Assembly: GCA_003132125.1 (NCBI GenBank)
Contig: PKWT01000134.1
Coordinates: 1-5,859, forward strand
Reading direction: 5' to 3'
DNA length: 5,859 nt
Origin: Micrococcales bacterium
GTDB taxonomy: Bacteria; Actinomycetota; Actinomycetes; Actinomycetales; Dermatophilaceae
Shown: positions 5,210-5,859 of the stretch, one piece after another
Layout of the letters: each line of letters starts with the position of its first letter
How positions within the stretch are numbered: position 1 is the first letter of the stretch
Notes under the pieces: generated by a model
What the model was told of the DNA's origin: nothing
The model's database searches: none
What the model saw: only the letters and a program-made list of their open reading frames with translations
Made by a program: the position numbers and the translations under genes

Positions 5210-5853
5210 TCGACCCGGATGTCGACGACGGTGTCAGCCAGAGCCTCGGTCATCGCCGGGTCGTGGCAGGCGATGAGCAGACTGGTGCCAACTGCCTTGC
5301 GGTTCAACAGGATCTGGGTAAGCAGGTCGCGCTTGTCCGGGTCGAGCCGCTGCTCCGGCTCGTCGAGGATGAGGATGGACGAGGGGCGGATGAGGACCAT
5401 CGCGAGGTGGAACAGCTGCTGCTGGCCCGAGGACAGCTCGTGGGGGAACCGCTCTTCGAGGTGGTCGATCTCGAGCAGCTCCAGCATTTCCTCGGCGCGA
5501 TCGTCGGCACTCTCGCCAACGTGGCCCCAGGTGGAGCCGATCAGGACGAGGTGGTCGACCAGGGTGAGGTCACGGTAGGTCGCGGGTGCGCCGACCAGCG
5601 CCGCGATCGCCGTGCGGGTGAGGTCGTGGCGTTCGTCGACCGGCGAGCCGTCCAGGGTGGCCTCGCCCTCCGAGGGCGGGAGGGTGCCGGCGAGGATTCG
5701 CAGCATTGTCGTCTTGCCGCTGCCGTTGGGACCGCGCAGGACGACACATTCTCCAGGGCCCACGTTGACGTCGGTGGGCAGCAGCAACACTGCCTCGTCA
5801 ATCTTCTTGCCGGCACCGGTTGCCCGGAGCACGTGTCCGGCAGGGATGGGCAC
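5206..5853 (-). CDS. ABC transporter ATP-binding protein (compact exporter-type ATPase)
   Basis: At least 215 residues of a single ABC nucleotide-binding domain that would power the adjacent permease from the cytoplasmic face. Motifs in order: Walker A 'GPNGSGKTT' (41-49), ABC signature 'LSSGQQQ' (140-146), Walker B 'ILILDEP' (160-166) with catalytic Glu165, D-loop 'LDPD' (170-173) and H-loop His197 in 'IACHDP'. The Q-loop glutamine appears absent: aligned on 'ATYRDLT' (91-97), Gly88 takes its place. The start is uncertain. GTG 5853 is six bases from the window edge with no Shine-Dalgarno in view, and the frame is open to the edge, so the true start may lie outside; GTG 5832 is a shorter choice. 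The stop overlaps the permease ATG by four bases. ATPase function is firm; the cargo is unknown. Confidence 0.92.
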   Translation of the reverse strand: MPIPAGHVLRATGAGKKIDEAVLLLPTDVNVGPGECVVLRGPNGSGKTTMLRILAGTLPPSEGEATLDGSPVDERHDLTRTAIAALVGAPATYRDLTLVDHLVLIGSTWGHVGESADDRAEEMLELLEIDHLEERFPHELSSGQQQLFHLAMVLIRPSSILILDEPEQRLDPDKRDLLTQILLNRKAVGTSLLIACHDPAMTEALADTVVDIRVE

Positions 5854-5859
5854 GGCGGG

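Overview
The window looks like chromosomal DNA from a high-GC actinomycete. GC content is high throughout, GTG starts are plausible for two genes, and several products belong to families typical of Actinobacteria: an F420-type split-barrel oxidoreductase, an MhuD-like heme-degrading monooxygenase, and a 14-helix DHA2 exporter. I could not assign a genus. I found no transposase, integrase, tRNA, rRNA or CRISPR array. Seven protein genes account for almost all of the sequence.

Left part (1-1515): the first 164 bases are non-coding as far as I can tell. They carry a near-perfect core of a DosR/DevR-type operator (17-32) and a second small inverted repeat (54-67). They are followed by a two-gene plus-strand unit: a six-helix membrane protein resembling DUF4386 (165-923) and a PPOX-class, probably F420-dependent, oxidoreductase (950-1420). 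A strong two-tier hairpin (1416-1479) separates this unit from the convergent minus-strand gene 1516-1800. That gene encodes a 94-residue HesB/IscA-fold protein with no cysteine at all.

Middle part (1801-3825): a 263-base divergent intergenic region carries a 10-base perfect palindrome and a 9-base inverted repeat. It lies between the HesB-like gene and a plus-strand pair made of an MhuD/IsdG-like heme monooxygenase (2064-2393) and a DHA2-family MFS exporter (2407-3825). The pair is tightly spaced, so the two proteins are probably made together. Iron or heme handling is a possible common theme for the two sides of the divergent region, but this is inference.

Right part (3830-5859): a minus-strand ABC exporter made of a compact ATPase (5206 to 5853 or beyond the window edge) and a large multi-helix permease (3830-5209). 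The two overlap by ATGA and are probably translationally coupled. The permease meets the MFS gene tail to tail with only four bases between the stop codons. The most unusual items are the DosR-like box, the cysteine-free HesB-fold protein, and the altered histidine region of the heme monooxygenase. I saw no clear evidence of an entirely new multi-gene system.
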